A stretch of DNA of 9,184 nt from Sediminibacterium ginsengisoli (GTDB lineage: Bacteria; Bacteroidota; Bacteroidia; Chitinophagales; Chitinophagaceae), in assembly GCA_943324415.2 (NCBI GenBank), contig CALPLN020000070.1, positions 1 through 9,184 of the forward strand, in the 5' to 3' direction. Shown here in pieces: positions 1 through 6,539 of this stretch (positions are counted from its first letter, which is position 1; every line of letters starts with the position of its first letter). The position numbers and the translations under genes were made by a program. Below the pieces are notes generated by a model. It saw only the letters and a program-made list of their open reading frames with translations, was not told the DNA's origin and searched no databases.

Positions 1-66
1 ACTGGTTATGCTAAAGTGCATGCGAAAGAACAAAATGAAATAATAACAACTGCGTTTTCTATCTAA
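1..66 (+). CDS. sucA: 2-oxoglutarate dehydrogenase E1 component, C-terminal tail (partial)
   Basis: Only the last 21 residues and the TAA stop (64-66) of a gene entering from the left are present, read in frame 1. The tail reads TGYAKVHAKEQNEIITTAFS plus a final I. The pattern of an aromatic residue, a histidine, an EQ pair and a terminal AF resembles the end of Bacteroidota SucA/OdhA proteins, the thiamine-diphosphate decarboxylase (E1) of the 2-oxoglutarate dehydrogenase complex. The main support is context: the next gene, 11 bases downstream on the same strand, is clearly the E2 subunit of that complex, and sucA-sucB is a standard operon order. The similarity of such a short tail is suggestive rather than decisive. 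The gene is cut by the window edge, so nothing can be said about its catalytic part. Confidence 0.7.
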   Translation, partial: TGYAKVHAKEQNEIITTAFSI

Positions 67-77
67 AATATTAAAAC

Positions 78-1301
78 ATGATTTCGATTAAAGTACCTAC
101 AGTAGGAGAATCTATCACAGAAGTAACTTTGTTAAAGTGGACTAAGCCAGAAGGCGCTTGGGTAGATCGCGATGAAGTGATTGCGGAGTTAGAAAGTGAA
201 AAAGCAACTTTCGAAGTGAACGCTGAACAAGCGGGTACTTTACATCACAAAGCAACCGAAGGAGATAGTATTTTAATTGGTGATATCTTAGCGGATATTG
301 ACGAGACGGCTACTAAGCCAGCTGGTGAAGCGCCAAAGGCAGAAGCTGCGGTTCCTACAGCTGCCCCTGCACCTGCTGCATCAACAGCACCTGTGACAAG
401 TGTACCTAATAATGTAAAAGCAACTCCAGTTGCTGCTGCGATTATTGCGGATAAGAAAGTAGATACCAATCAAATTAAAGCAAGTGGTTTTGCTGGTAAG
501 ATTACTAAAGTAGATGTATTGGATGCTTTAAATAATCCAGGTAAAATTCAGTTTGCTGGACAAGATTTATTCTCTCGCAATGTGCGTCCAGAGAAAATGT
601 CTAACCTAAGAAAAACAATTAGCCGTCGTTTAGTAGAGGCAAAAAATACCACTGCCATGTTAACTACTTTTAACGAAGTAGATATGACAGGCATTATGCA
701 AATTAGAAAGCAATACAAGGATAAGTTTAAAGAAGCACATGGTGTGAATTTAGGATTCATGAGTTTCTTTACTAAAGCTTGTGCCATTGCATTGACTGAA
801 TGGCCTACTGTAAATGCATTTATTGATGGAGACCAATTGTTATACCATGATTATGCGGATATCAGTATTGCTGTAAGTACGCCAAGAGGATTGACTGTTC
901 CTGTGATCAGAAACGTGGAAAGCTTGAGTATGGCTGGCATCGAGAAAAAAGTAATTGAATTAGCAGGTAAAGCAAGAGATAGTAAGTTAACTGCCGAGGA
1001 ATTAACAGGGGGTACTTTTACCATCACCAATGGTGGTGTCTTTGGAAGTTTGATGAGTACACCAATTATCAATATTCCTCAATCTGCTATTTTGGGAATG
1101 CATAAAATACAAGATCGCCCAATGGCTGTGAATGGCGAAGTGAAAATTTTACCAATGATGTATTTAGCTTTAAGTTATGATCACAGAATCATTGATGGCC
1201 GTGAGAGTGTAGGCTTCTTAGTAAGAGTAAAAGAGTTGTTAGAAAATCCAGCACTTTTATTGATTGCTAAAGATCCTGTGGCAAGTTTATTAGAATTATA
1301 A
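78..1301 (+). CDS. sucB: 2-oxoglutarate dehydrogenase E2, dihydrolipoyllysine-residue succinyltransferase
   Basis: This is the E2 core of the 2-oxoglutarate dehydrogenase complex. It accepts the succinyl group from E1 on its lipoyl arm and passes it to coenzyme A, a cytoplasmic TCA-cycle step. The 407 residues match the usual SucB length (E. coli about 405). Domains in order: one lipoyl domain (about 1-76) with the lipoylated Lys42 in ESEKATFEV; an Ala/Pro-rich swinging linker (77-112); a peripheral E1/E3-binding domain (about 114-152, ending GKITKVDVLDAL); and the acyltransferase domain (about 168-407). The last carries succinyltransferase-type blocks such as NTTAMLTTFNEVDM and the catalytic SYDHRIIDG, with His369 and Asp373. 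These blocks favour SucB over the pyruvate or branched-chain E2. The ATG lies 11 bases after the upstream stop with no Shine-Dalgarno, as is usual in Bacteroidota; the gene is probably co-transcribed with sucA. A strong hairpin terminator follows. Confidence 0.96.
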   Translation: MISIKVPTVGESITEVTLLKWTKPEGAWVDRDEVIAELESEKATFEVNAEQAGTLHHKATEGDSILIGDILADIDETATKPAGEAPKAEAAVPTAAPAPAASTAPVTSVPNNVKATPVAAAIIADKKVDTNQIKASGFAGKITKVDVLDALNNPGKIQFAGQDLFSRNVRPEKMSNLRKTISRRLVEAKNTTAMLTTFNEVDMTGIMQIRKQYKDKFKEAHGVNLGFMSFFTKACAIALTEWPTVNAFIDGDQLLYHDYADISIAVSTPRGLTVPVIRNVESLSMAGIEKKVIELAGKARDSKLTAEELTGGTFTITNGGVFGSLMSTPIINIPQSAILGMHKIQDRPMAVNGEVKILPMMYLALSYDHRIIDGRESVGFLVRVKELLENPALLLIAKDPVASLLEL

Positions 1302-1317
1302 TTTCAAAAAAAGAACT

Positions 1318-1352
1318 AAAAGAAAGTCATGCAAAACATGACTTTCTTTTTT
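1318..1352 (+). terminator. Rho-independent terminator of the sucAB operon
   Basis: A perfect 14-bp stem, AAAAGAAAGTCATG (1318-1331) against CATGACTTTCTTTT (1337-1350), closes a five-base CAAAA loop. The 3' arm runs into a T-tract (1347-1352). It sits 16 bases after the sucB stop. The next start codon (1358) begins only five bases after the T-tract, so the terminator also occupies the upstream region of the methyltransferase gene. Because the stem ends are A/T-rich, the same hairpin could also form in transcripts of the opposite strand, but no minus-strand gene arrives here. Confidence 0.88.
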
Positions 1353-1357
1353 ATAGC

Positions 1358-2362
1358 ATGACGCACCAAAATCAACATCAAGAAGTTGCACAGAAATTAA
1401 TCGCTGCTTATCAAGGCCCTGAGCCCTTAGCTGCCTATTTGAAAAAATATTTCGCCGCCAATAAAAAACATGGAAGCAGGGATCGAAAAAGTATCAGTGC
1501 TTTTTGTTATGCACATTTTAGAGCGATGCACGCGGCTTTTCCTTTACAGGAAGCTATTTCAAAGGAAATAGATCTTCCTACATTTATCCATTCACATACG
1601 ATTCAACCCTTGTTGTTTATTCGTATCCGACCTTGGCAAAAGGAAAAAGTGATCGCTGCTTTGGCTGCTGCATCTATTGAATATACCATTGTCAACGAGC
1701 ATTGTTTTGCATTTTCAAATACCACTTCTTTACAAAATGTATTGGCGCTGAACAAAGAAGCGGTGATACAGGATTTAAATTCTCAAGCATTGGCTGAATT
1801 GTTATCTTTTGTTCCAACTAGTATGGAAACCCCTATTCAGGTTTGGGATGCATGTGCAGCAAGTGGTGGTAAAACAATTTTAATGTTTGATACCATGCAG
1901 AACATTAGAATGCATGTGTCTGATGTAAGAGAGAGCATATTATTCAATGCAGATAAGCGTTTGCAAGAAGCGGGCATTCGTCCGGCAAGTGTTCAAGTGA
2001 TTGATTTAACCGAAGCCTTTGATATTAAGAAGCCATTTGATTTTGTCTTTGCGGACTTGCCTTGTTCTGGTTCAGGAACATGGGGTAGGACACCAGAGCA
2101 AATCGCTTTTTTCAAAAAAGAAAATTTAGCAGCTTATACGCAACTACAATCTAAAATCATTTCCAATATTTTACCAACAGTAAAATTAAATGGACACCTT
2201 CTATTGGCTACTTGTTCTGTTTATAGAGCAGAAAATGAAGCACAGGTAGAAGCAATTTTAGCGCAAGGTCAATTTGAATTAATCGAGCAGAAATATTTTA
2301 AAGGCTATACCCAACAAGCGGACACATTGTTTGGTGCTATATTAAAACGCCGCTCTGAATAA
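1358..2362 (+). CDS. RsmB/NOP2-family SAM-dependent RNA m5C methyltransferase
   Basis: This is a class I methyltransferase expected to transfer a methyl group from S-adenosylmethionine to C5 of a cytosine in rRNA, or less likely tRNA. The SAM-binding motif I is VWDACAASGGKT (162-173). Both cysteines of the m5C mechanism are present: Cys236 in DLPCSGSG (motif IV, release of product) and Cys286 in LLATCSVY (motif VI, the attacking nucleophile). Residues 1 to about 150 form an N-terminal region without motifs I can name. At 334 residues it is about 95 shorter than E. coli RsmB (429), which has a NusB-like N-terminal domain, so the target (C967 of 16S in E. coli) cannot be assumed and I leave the symbol blank. 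The ATG at 1358 is kept because the protein reads as family-like from its first helix. The 3' end overlaps the convergent mnmA by 26 bases. Confidence 0.9.
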   Translation: MTHQNQHQEVAQKLIAAYQGPEPLAAYLKKYFAANKKHGSRDRKSISAFCYAHFRAMHAAFPLQEAISKEIDLPTFIHSHTIQPLLFIRIRPWQKEKVIAALAAASIEYTIVNEHCFAFSNTTSLQNVLALNKEAVIQDLNSQALAELLSFVPTSMETPIQVWDACAASGGKTILMFDTMQNIRMHVSDVRESILFNADKRLQEAGIRPASVQVIDLTEAFDIKKPFDFVFADLPCSGSGTWGRTPEQIAFFKKENLAAYTQLQSKIISNILPTVKLNGHLLLATCSVYRAENEAQVEAILAQGQFELIEQKYFKGYTQQADTLFGAILKRRSE

Positions 2363-3440
2363 TACCTCCAGCAACTACATCGTCACCTTCGTAAAATACA
2401 GCACTTTGTCCCGGTGCAATGCTCTTTACATTTTCATAGAATCTCGCTTGTACACCACTATCCGTATGGGATAACTGACATAGTGCCCCACTATCTTTAT
2501 ATCGGATTTTTGCCATCAATTCCATGGTTTCTGGAAGATGATCATATTTAATCCAATTCATTTTGGCAACCAACATATCATTCTTGTCAAGGTCAGATTC
2601 TTCTCCAATCACCACCACATTGTTTACGGGATCAATATTGGTTACATAGACAGGATGTCCCATCGCTAATTCTAAACCCTTTCTTTGACCGATGGTATAA
2701 AATGGATAGCCTTTATGTTTACCCAATCTTTTTCCTTTGGTATCTACAAACCATCCACCATTTACTTTTTCTTCTAATCCATCCACACGGCGTTTTAAGA
2801 AACCTCTATAATCATTGTCTGGCACAAAGCAAATTTCGTAACTCTCACTTTTTTTAGCCAATTCTGGATAGCCCATATCAATGGCCATTTGTTTGATATC
2901 TTTTTTATGCATACCGCCCAAAGGAAGAATCGTTCGCTTTAATAAATCTTGATCCACGCCCCATAAAACATAGCTTTGGTCCTTTGTTTCATCCAGCCCT
3001 TTAGAAATAACATAGCGACCATTGGTGTGTTGACGTACTTTGGCATAATGTCCAGTGGCAATAAATTCGCAACCCAAAGCATCTGCTCTTTTAAGCAGGG
3101 CACGCCATTTAATATGTGTATTGCACATCACGCATGGGTTGGGGGTTCTACCAGCCAAATATTCCTCTACAAAATTTTCGATGACGAAGTCACCAAATTC
3201 GTCTCTGATATCCAATATATAATGCGGAAATCCATTGTTTACGGCCGCCATTCTAGCGTCGTTAAATGAATCGATATTGCAACAACCAGTTTCTTTGCCA
3301 TTGGCATTGCTAGTGGAGTAGTCCCATGTTTTCATGGTAATACCGACTACTTCATATCCTTCGTTGTGTAAGAGTAATGCAGCGACTGTGCTGTCTATTC
3401 CGCCGCTCATAGCGACAAGTACTTTTCCTTTTTTGCTCAT
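2337..3440 (-). CDS. mnmA: tRNA-specific 2-thiouridylase MnmA
   Basis: MnmA adenylates U34 in the wobble position of Lys, Glu and Gln tRNAs and exchanges its 2-oxygen for sulfur delivered as a persulfide, giving the s2 part of mnm5s2U. The chosen product starts MSKKGKVLVAMSGGIDS and is 367 residues (E. coli 368). Visible elements are the PP-loop SGGIDS (12-17), the first catalytic cysteine Cys103 in NPCVMCN, the ATGHYAK block, DQSYVLW, and the persulfide-bearing Cys204 in SYEICFVPDNDYRGF. A C-terminal beta-barrel region follows. The longest open frame begins 33 bases further upstream at a GTG (3473), but a perfect -7 box overlaps that GTG, so a transcript from it would not include the codon; the ATG at 3440 also gives the family-like start. 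The stop is TAG at 2337-2339, inside the end of the convergent methyltransferase gene. Confidence 0.95.
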   Translation of the reverse strand: MSKKGKVLVAMSGGIDSTVAALLLHNEGYEVVGITMKTWDYSTSNANGKETGCCNIDSFNDARMAAVNNGFPHYILDIRDEFGDFVIENFVEEYLAGRTPNPCVMCNTHIKWRALLKRADALGCEFIATGHYAKVRQHTNGRYVISKGLDETKDQSYVLWGVDQDLLKRTILPLGGMHKKDIKQMAIDMGYPELAKKSESYEICFVPDNDYRGFLKRRVDGLEEKVNGGWFVDTKGKRLGKHKGYPFYTIGQRKGLELAMGHPVYVTNIDPVNNVVVIGEESDLDKNDMLVAKMNWIKYDHLPETMELMAKIRYKDSGALCQLSHTDSGVQARFYENVKSIAPGQSAVFYEGDDVVAGGIIQSGVLI

Positions 3441-3472
3441 ATTTCGGTGGCCAGTTAAAAGTTGGCTTAGCA

Positions 3473-3480
3473 CAAAAGTA
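3473..3480 (-). promoter_or_regulatory. Candidate -7 promoter element for mnmA
   Basis: Read on the minus strand this is TACTTTTG, a full match to the Bacteroidota -7 consensus TAnnTTTG. Transcription would begin about 5-8 bases downstream, near 3466, giving a leader of roughly 25 bases before the ATG at 3440. I see no TTG at the expected -33 position (around 3500). Position relative to the gene, rather than the eight-base match alone, is the reason to report it. Confidence 0.55.
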
Positions 3481-3492
3481 ATAAAAAATTAC

Positions 3493-3500
3493 TACCTTCA
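3493..3500 (+). promoter_or_regulatory. Weak candidate -7 element for ssb
   Basis: TACCTTCA agrees with TAnnTTTG at six of eight positions, counting the two free ones, and lies 28 bases before the ssb ATG, a plausible distance. No matching -33 TTG is found at the usual spacing. It lies 12 bases from the opposite-facing mnmA box, so the ssb and mnmA promoters would be back to back in the 88-base spacer 3441-3528. Confidence 0.25.
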
Positions 3501-3528
3501 TTGTCTTAGAAAGTTAAAATATACCAAT

Positions 3529-3969
3529 ATGATAAAGTTACAAGTCATCGGAAATTTAGGTAAGGACGCTGTGGTGAATAACGTAAACGGTAAATCCGTG
3601 ATCAATTTCAACGTAGCGCACACAGAAAAATATAAGGATGCGCAAGGGGTCCAAAAAGATAGAACTACCTGGGTAGATTGTTCTTATTGGACAGATCGTA
3701 CCGCAGTGGCACCGTATTTAAAGAAAGGAACTCAAGTATACGTAGAGGGTACACCAGATGTAAGGTCTTATACCACGACGGATGGTCGTCAAGGGGCTTC
3801 TTTAACCTTAAGAATTGTTTCAGTACAATTGTTAGGTGCGAAGCCTTCAGGAGGATCAGGTGGAGATCAGCCAAGCTATGGTGGAGAATCTAGTCCAGCT
3901 CAAAGCTATAATCCAGCGCCTAGTGGTGGTGGAGATAGTACAGAAGCCATGGACGATTTACCATTCTAA
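3529..3969 (+). CDS. ssb: Single-stranded DNA-binding protein
   Basis: SSB coats single-stranded DNA during replication, recombination and repair and recruits partner proteins through its C-terminal tip. The 146-residue product begins MIKLQVIGNLGKDA, a typical SSB opening strand. It has one OB-fold (about 1-106) with the WVDCSYW strand, the YLKKGTQVYVEG block and a final strand around LRIVSVQLLG. A Gly/Ser/Pro-rich disordered linker follows (about 109-138), then the acidic tip MDDLPF, the counterpart of E. coli DDDIPF. The open frame extends 65 codons further upstream to 3334, but that part lies antisense within mnmA and has no family similarity, so the internal ATG at 3529 is the real start. 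The gene is followed by its own terminator and is probably monocistronic. Confidence 0.95.
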   Translation: MIKLQVIGNLGKDAVVNNVNGKSVINFNVAHTEKYKDAQGVQKDRTTWVDCSYWTDRTAVAPYLKKGTQVYVEGTPDVRSYTTTDGRQGASLTLRIVSVQLLGAKPSGGSGGDQPSYGGESSPAQSYNPAPSGGGDSTEAMDDLPF

Positions 3970-3991
3970 AAATAATTTAAGCAATAGCGCT

Positions 3992-4020
3992 AAGGGTGTA
4001 CTGAACAGTACACCCTTTTT
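3992..4020 (+). terminator. Rho-independent terminator of ssb
   Basis: A perfect 11-bp stem, AAGGGTGTACT (3992-4002) against AGTACACCCTT (4007-4017), closes the four-base loop GAAC and is followed by T-rich sequence (4016-4024 with one A). It starts 22 bases after the ssb stop. The candidate -7 box of the next gene begins only six bases beyond it, so terminator and promoter are packed together. Confidence 0.9.
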
Positions 4021-4025
4021 ATTTG

Positions 4026-4033
4026 TAAATTTG
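4026..4033 (+). promoter_or_regulatory. Candidate -7 promoter element for the Ldh-family gene
   Basis: TAAATTTG is a full TAnnTTTG match, ending four bases before the ATG at 4038. Initiation at the usual distance would fall at or next to the ATG, giving a leaderless or near-leaderless mRNA. The -33 region would lie inside the ssb terminator stem and holds no TTG. Confidence 0.5.
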
Positions 4034-4037
4034 TGCC

Positions 4038-5132
4038 ATGCAATCAAATCACAATTATACCTACCAAGAACTTGCTGCATTTGCGGAAGCTGTTTTTTTA
4101 AAGATGGGCTGTCCTGCATCTGATGCAACATTGGCAACCAATGTATTGTTATCCGCCGACCTAAGAGGTATTGATAGTCATGGTATCGCGAGATTGGTTG
4201 GCTATGTAAGACTATGGGAAGTTGGAAGAATCAATGCCACTCCGAATATCCAAATTGTACATGAAACCCCTTCTACTGCAGTAATTGACGGTGATAGAGG
4301 ATTGGGATTGATTGTGGCACCTAGGGCAATGGAAATTGCTATGGAGAAAGCTAAACAAGTAGGAACAGGTTGGGTGAGTGTAAAAAATAGCAATCATTTT
4401 GGGATTGCGGGTTATCATGCAATGATGGCTTTGGAACAAGAGATGATTGGGATGGCGATGACCAATGCAAGCGCGTTAGTAGCACCAACCTATTCTGCAG
4501 AAAAATTATTAGGAACCAATCCGATTGCAGTTGCGATTCCTGCCGGTGAAGAAGCACCTTTTGTGGCTGATTTTGCGACCACAACTGCAGCGAATGGTAA
4601 ATTAGAAATTGCACAAAGAAACAATACGGATATCCCAATGGGTTGGGCACAAGATGCAGAAGGCAATGCGACACAGGATGCAAGCATATTGAAAAAAGGT
4701 GGAGCACTCTTGCCATTAGGATCAGAGAAAGAACAGGGGAGTCATAAGGGATATGCATTAGGATCTATTGTTGATATTTTCTCTGCTGTTTTAAGCGGTG
4801 CTAGTTTTGGGCCATGGGCTCCTCCATTCCCCGCCTATGTTCCCATGCCAGAAAACATGCCAGGAGAAGGTTTGGGACATTTTATTGGTGCGATGCGGAT
4901 AGATGCATTTAGACCCGCAGCAGATTTTAAATCCAATATGGATTTATGGTTGCATCGTTTCAGAAATGCAACGCCTGCAAAAGGACATGAACAAGTGTAT
5001 GTGGCAGGAGATATAGAACGTAAGATGGAAAAAGAACGTATGCAAAATGGCATTCCTATTGTGCATGCAGTTCAATCAGATTTAGCGGCATTGGCAGAGA
5101 AAATGTCATTGACTTTTGAGGTCAAGAGCTAA
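4038..5132 (+). CDS. Ldh-family (malate/L-lactate dehydrogenase, MDH2-type) NAD(P)-dependent oxidoreductase
   Basis: This belongs to the LDH2/MDH2 family, cytoplasmic NAD(P)-dependent enzymes with a fold unlike the classical Rossmann malate and lactate dehydrogenases. Members reduce or oxidise 2-oxo/2-hydroxy acids or cyclic imino acids (malate, sulfolactate, ureidoglycolate, delta1-piperideine-2-carboxylate). Family marks are DLRGIDSHGIAR, with Ser47, His48 and Arg52 in the substrate site; DGDRGLG (84-90); VKNSNHFGIAGYHA with His120; LLGTNPIAVAIPA in the nucleotide-binding part; and SHKGYALGSIVDI near the C-terminal third. The 364 residues fit the usual 330-370. Substrate cannot be told from sequence alone. 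The neighbour lysC, 71 bases downstream on the same strand, would fit a role near lysine metabolism, but that gene has its own candidate promoter, so the link is weak. The ATG at 4038 is the first start after the ssb terminator and gives a complete N-terminus. Confidence 0.88.
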   Translation: MQSNHNYTYQELAAFAEAVFLKMGCPASDATLATNVLLSADLRGIDSHGIARLVGYVRLWEVGRINATPNIQIVHETPSTAVIDGDRGLGLIVAPRAMEIAMEKAKQVGTGWVSVKNSNHFGIAGYHAMMALEQEMIGMAMTNASALVAPTYSAEKLLGTNPIAVAIPAGEEAPFVADFATTTAANGKLEIAQRNNTDIPMGWAQDAEGNATQDASILKKGGALLPLGSEKEQGSHKGYALGSIVDIFSAVLSGASFGPWAPPFPAYVPMPENMPGEGLGHFIGAMRIDAFRPAADFKSNMDLWLHRFRNATPAKGHEQVYVAGDIERKMEKERMQNGIPIVHAVQSDLAALAEKMSLTFEVKS

Positions 5133-5155
5133 CGGATGTTTGCAGCTTTTCTAAT

Positions 5156-5163
5156 TATCTTTG
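5156..5163 (+). promoter_or_regulatory. Candidate -7 promoter element for lysC
   Basis: TATCTTTG is a full TAnnTTTG match in the 71-base spacer between the Ldh-family gene and lysC. It would give a leader of about 35 bases. No TTG sits at the standard -33 spacing; the nearest TTTG (5139-5142) is only 13 bases upstream. The leader is too short for a lysine riboswitch and I see no strong hairpin in it, so control of this kinase is probably by feedback on the enzyme. Confidence 0.45.
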
Positions 5164-5203
5164 ATGAAGTAAAATAGTATAGATCCTTTAAAATAGCGAT
5201 GGT

Positions 5204-6523
5204 ATGAAAGTAATGAAGTTCGGTGGAACCAGTGTTGGTAAGCCAGAGAGAATGCGTCAGATTGCACAATTAATCACAGCAGGGGAAGAACCTGTCATGG
5301 TGGTATTGAGTGCATTAAGTGGGACAACCAATGCGTTGGTTGAGATAAGCAATCGTTTAGCTGCCGCTGATAAAGAAGGTGCAACTGAAAAAATAGCTGC
5401 ATTAGAAAATCATTATCACCATTTTGTGCAAGATTTATTACAAGAACCTTCACTCCATGCAAGAGGGATGGATATGCTCAATGAGCATTTTGAATTCTTA
5501 CGTATTACACAAAAAATCTCTCTAAGTGATGCATTGAATAAAGACATTTTAGCACAAGGAGAATTGATGAGTACAAAATTATTTTCTCTATTTTTAGAAC
5601 AAGCTAAAATTGAACATGCACTTTTACCTGCATTGGATTTTATGCGACTAGATCAAAATGAGGAACCAGATTTAACACTTATACAAGAAAAATTAACAGC
5701 GGTTTTAGCAAACCATCCGACAAAAAATATTTTTGTGACGCAAGGATATATTTGTCGCAATGCAAAAGGGGAAGTAGATAATTTAAAAAGAGGAGGAAGC
5801 GATTATACAGCTTCGTTGATTGCAGCTGCGATACATGCATCTGTTTGTGAAATTTGGACAGATATCGATGGTATGCACAATAACGACCCAAGAGTAGTCG
5901 AAAAAACAGTAGCGATTGAGCAGTTGAGCTTTGAAGAAGCAGCAGAGTTGGCCTATTTTGGTGCTAAAATTTTACATCCCACCTGTATTTGGCCAGCGCA
6001 ACAAGAAAATATTCCTGTGAAATTGTTGAATACAATGGATCCCACAGCGGCCGGTACAGTCATTAAGAAAGAAGCAGGCACAGTAGGCGTGAAAGCTGTA
6101 GCAGCAAAAGATGATATTATCGCTGTGAAAATAAAAAGTACAAGGATGTTATTGGCCTATGGATTTTTAAGAAAAATATTTGAGGTGTTTGAAAAATATA
6201 AAACACCCATCGATATGATTACCACTTCTGAAGTTGCCGTTTCTGTGACCATTGACAATGATATGCACCTAGATGAAATCATTGCCGAATTAAGCAATAT
6301 CGCATCAGTAGAATTTGAGAGAGGTCAAACCATTGTATCAATAGTAGGAAATGAAATTGCAAAGACTGAATCTATTTTGAAAAAATTATTCAATGCGATT
6401 GATGAGGTTCCTGTGACAATGGTGAGCTACGGAGGAAGTGCACATAATATAAGTTTGTTATTACCTAGTGCTTATAAGACTAAGACATTACAATTGATCA
6501 ACAAAGGGCTATTCGATTTATAA
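5204..6523 (+). CDS. lysC: Aspartate kinase, monofunctional, lysine-sensitive type
   Basis: It phosphorylates L-aspartate to 4-phospho-L-aspartate, the committed step toward lysine (with diaminopimelate for peptidoglycan), threonine and methionine. The 439 residues fit monofunctional LysC (E. coli about 449). The kinase domain (about 1-285) opens with KFGGTSVG (5-12) and carries RGGSDYTAS (from Arg196), WTDIDGMHNNDPR (218-230) and ELAYFGAKILHP (248-259). Two ACT modules follow (about 300-439). The first has GFLRKIFEVF and ITTSEVAVSVTID with T340-T341-S342-E343, aligning with the lysine-contacting Thr344-Ser345-Glu346 of E. coli LysC, so lysine feedback inhibition is inferred. There is no fused homoserine dehydrogenase. 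The ATG at 5204 starts one turn before the kinase motif; Met4 at 5213 is possible but would shorten the first strand. The stop codon lies inside a hairpin shared with the convergent receptor gene. Confidence 0.95.
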   Translation: MKVMKFGGTSVGKPERMRQIAQLITAGEEPVMVVLSALSGTTNALVEISNRLAAADKEGATEKIAALENHYHHFVQDLLQEPSLHARGMDMLNEHFEFLRITQKISLSDALNKDILAQGELMSTKLFSLFLEQAKIEHALLPALDFMRLDQNEEPDLTLIQEKLTAVLANHPTKNIFVTQGYICRNAKGEVDNLKRGGSDYTASLIAAAIHASVCEIWTDIDGMHNNDPRVVEKTVAIEQLSFEEAAELAYFGAKILHPTCIWPAQQENIPVKLLNTMDPTAAGTVIKKEAGTVGVKAVAAKDDIIAVKIKSTRMLLAYGFLRKIFEVFEKYKTPIDMITTSEVAVSVTIDNDMHLDEIIAELSNIASVEFERGQTIVSIVGNEIAKTESILKKLFNAIDEVPVTMVSYGGSAHNISLLLPSAYKTKTLQLINKGLFDL

Positions 6524-6535
6524 ATAGCCCTTTGT
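6501..6535. terminator. Hairpin between convergent lysC and TonB receptor genes, probable two-way terminator
   Basis: A perfect 13-bp inverted repeat, ACAAAGGGCTATT (6501-6513) against AATAGCCCTTTGT (6523-6535), encloses a nine-base loop. The left arm is still coding (the NKGLF stretch of lysC) and the stop codon TAA (6521-6523) lies at the loop edge. The receptor gene ends at 6540, so the hairpin fits the 3' end of both. No run of four or more T follows directly on either strand, so it may act mainly as a 3' mRNA stabiliser or a weak terminator. Confidence 0.6.
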
Positions 6536-6539
6536 AGGA

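Noticed and set aside
301..415. Ala/Pro-rich repetitive stretch in sucB as a possible insertion or repeat expansion
   Set aside because: It is the normal flexible linker between the lipoyl and E1/E3-binding domains of E2 proteins.
3334..3528. 65-codon N-terminal extension of the ssb reading frame
   Set aside because: It lies antisense inside mnmA and across its promoter, has no SSB similarity, and the internal ATG at 3529 gives the canonical SSB start.
4351..4758. Long open frame on the minus strand inside the Ldh-family gene (135 codons)
   Set aside because: It lies wholly within a well-supported gene on the other strand, shows low-complexity His/Ser/Leu-rich content typical of shadow frames, and has no promoter.
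5133..5203. Possible lysine riboswitch before lysC
   Set aside because: The spacer is only 71 bases, far too short for a lysine riboswitch, and contains no strong hairpin.
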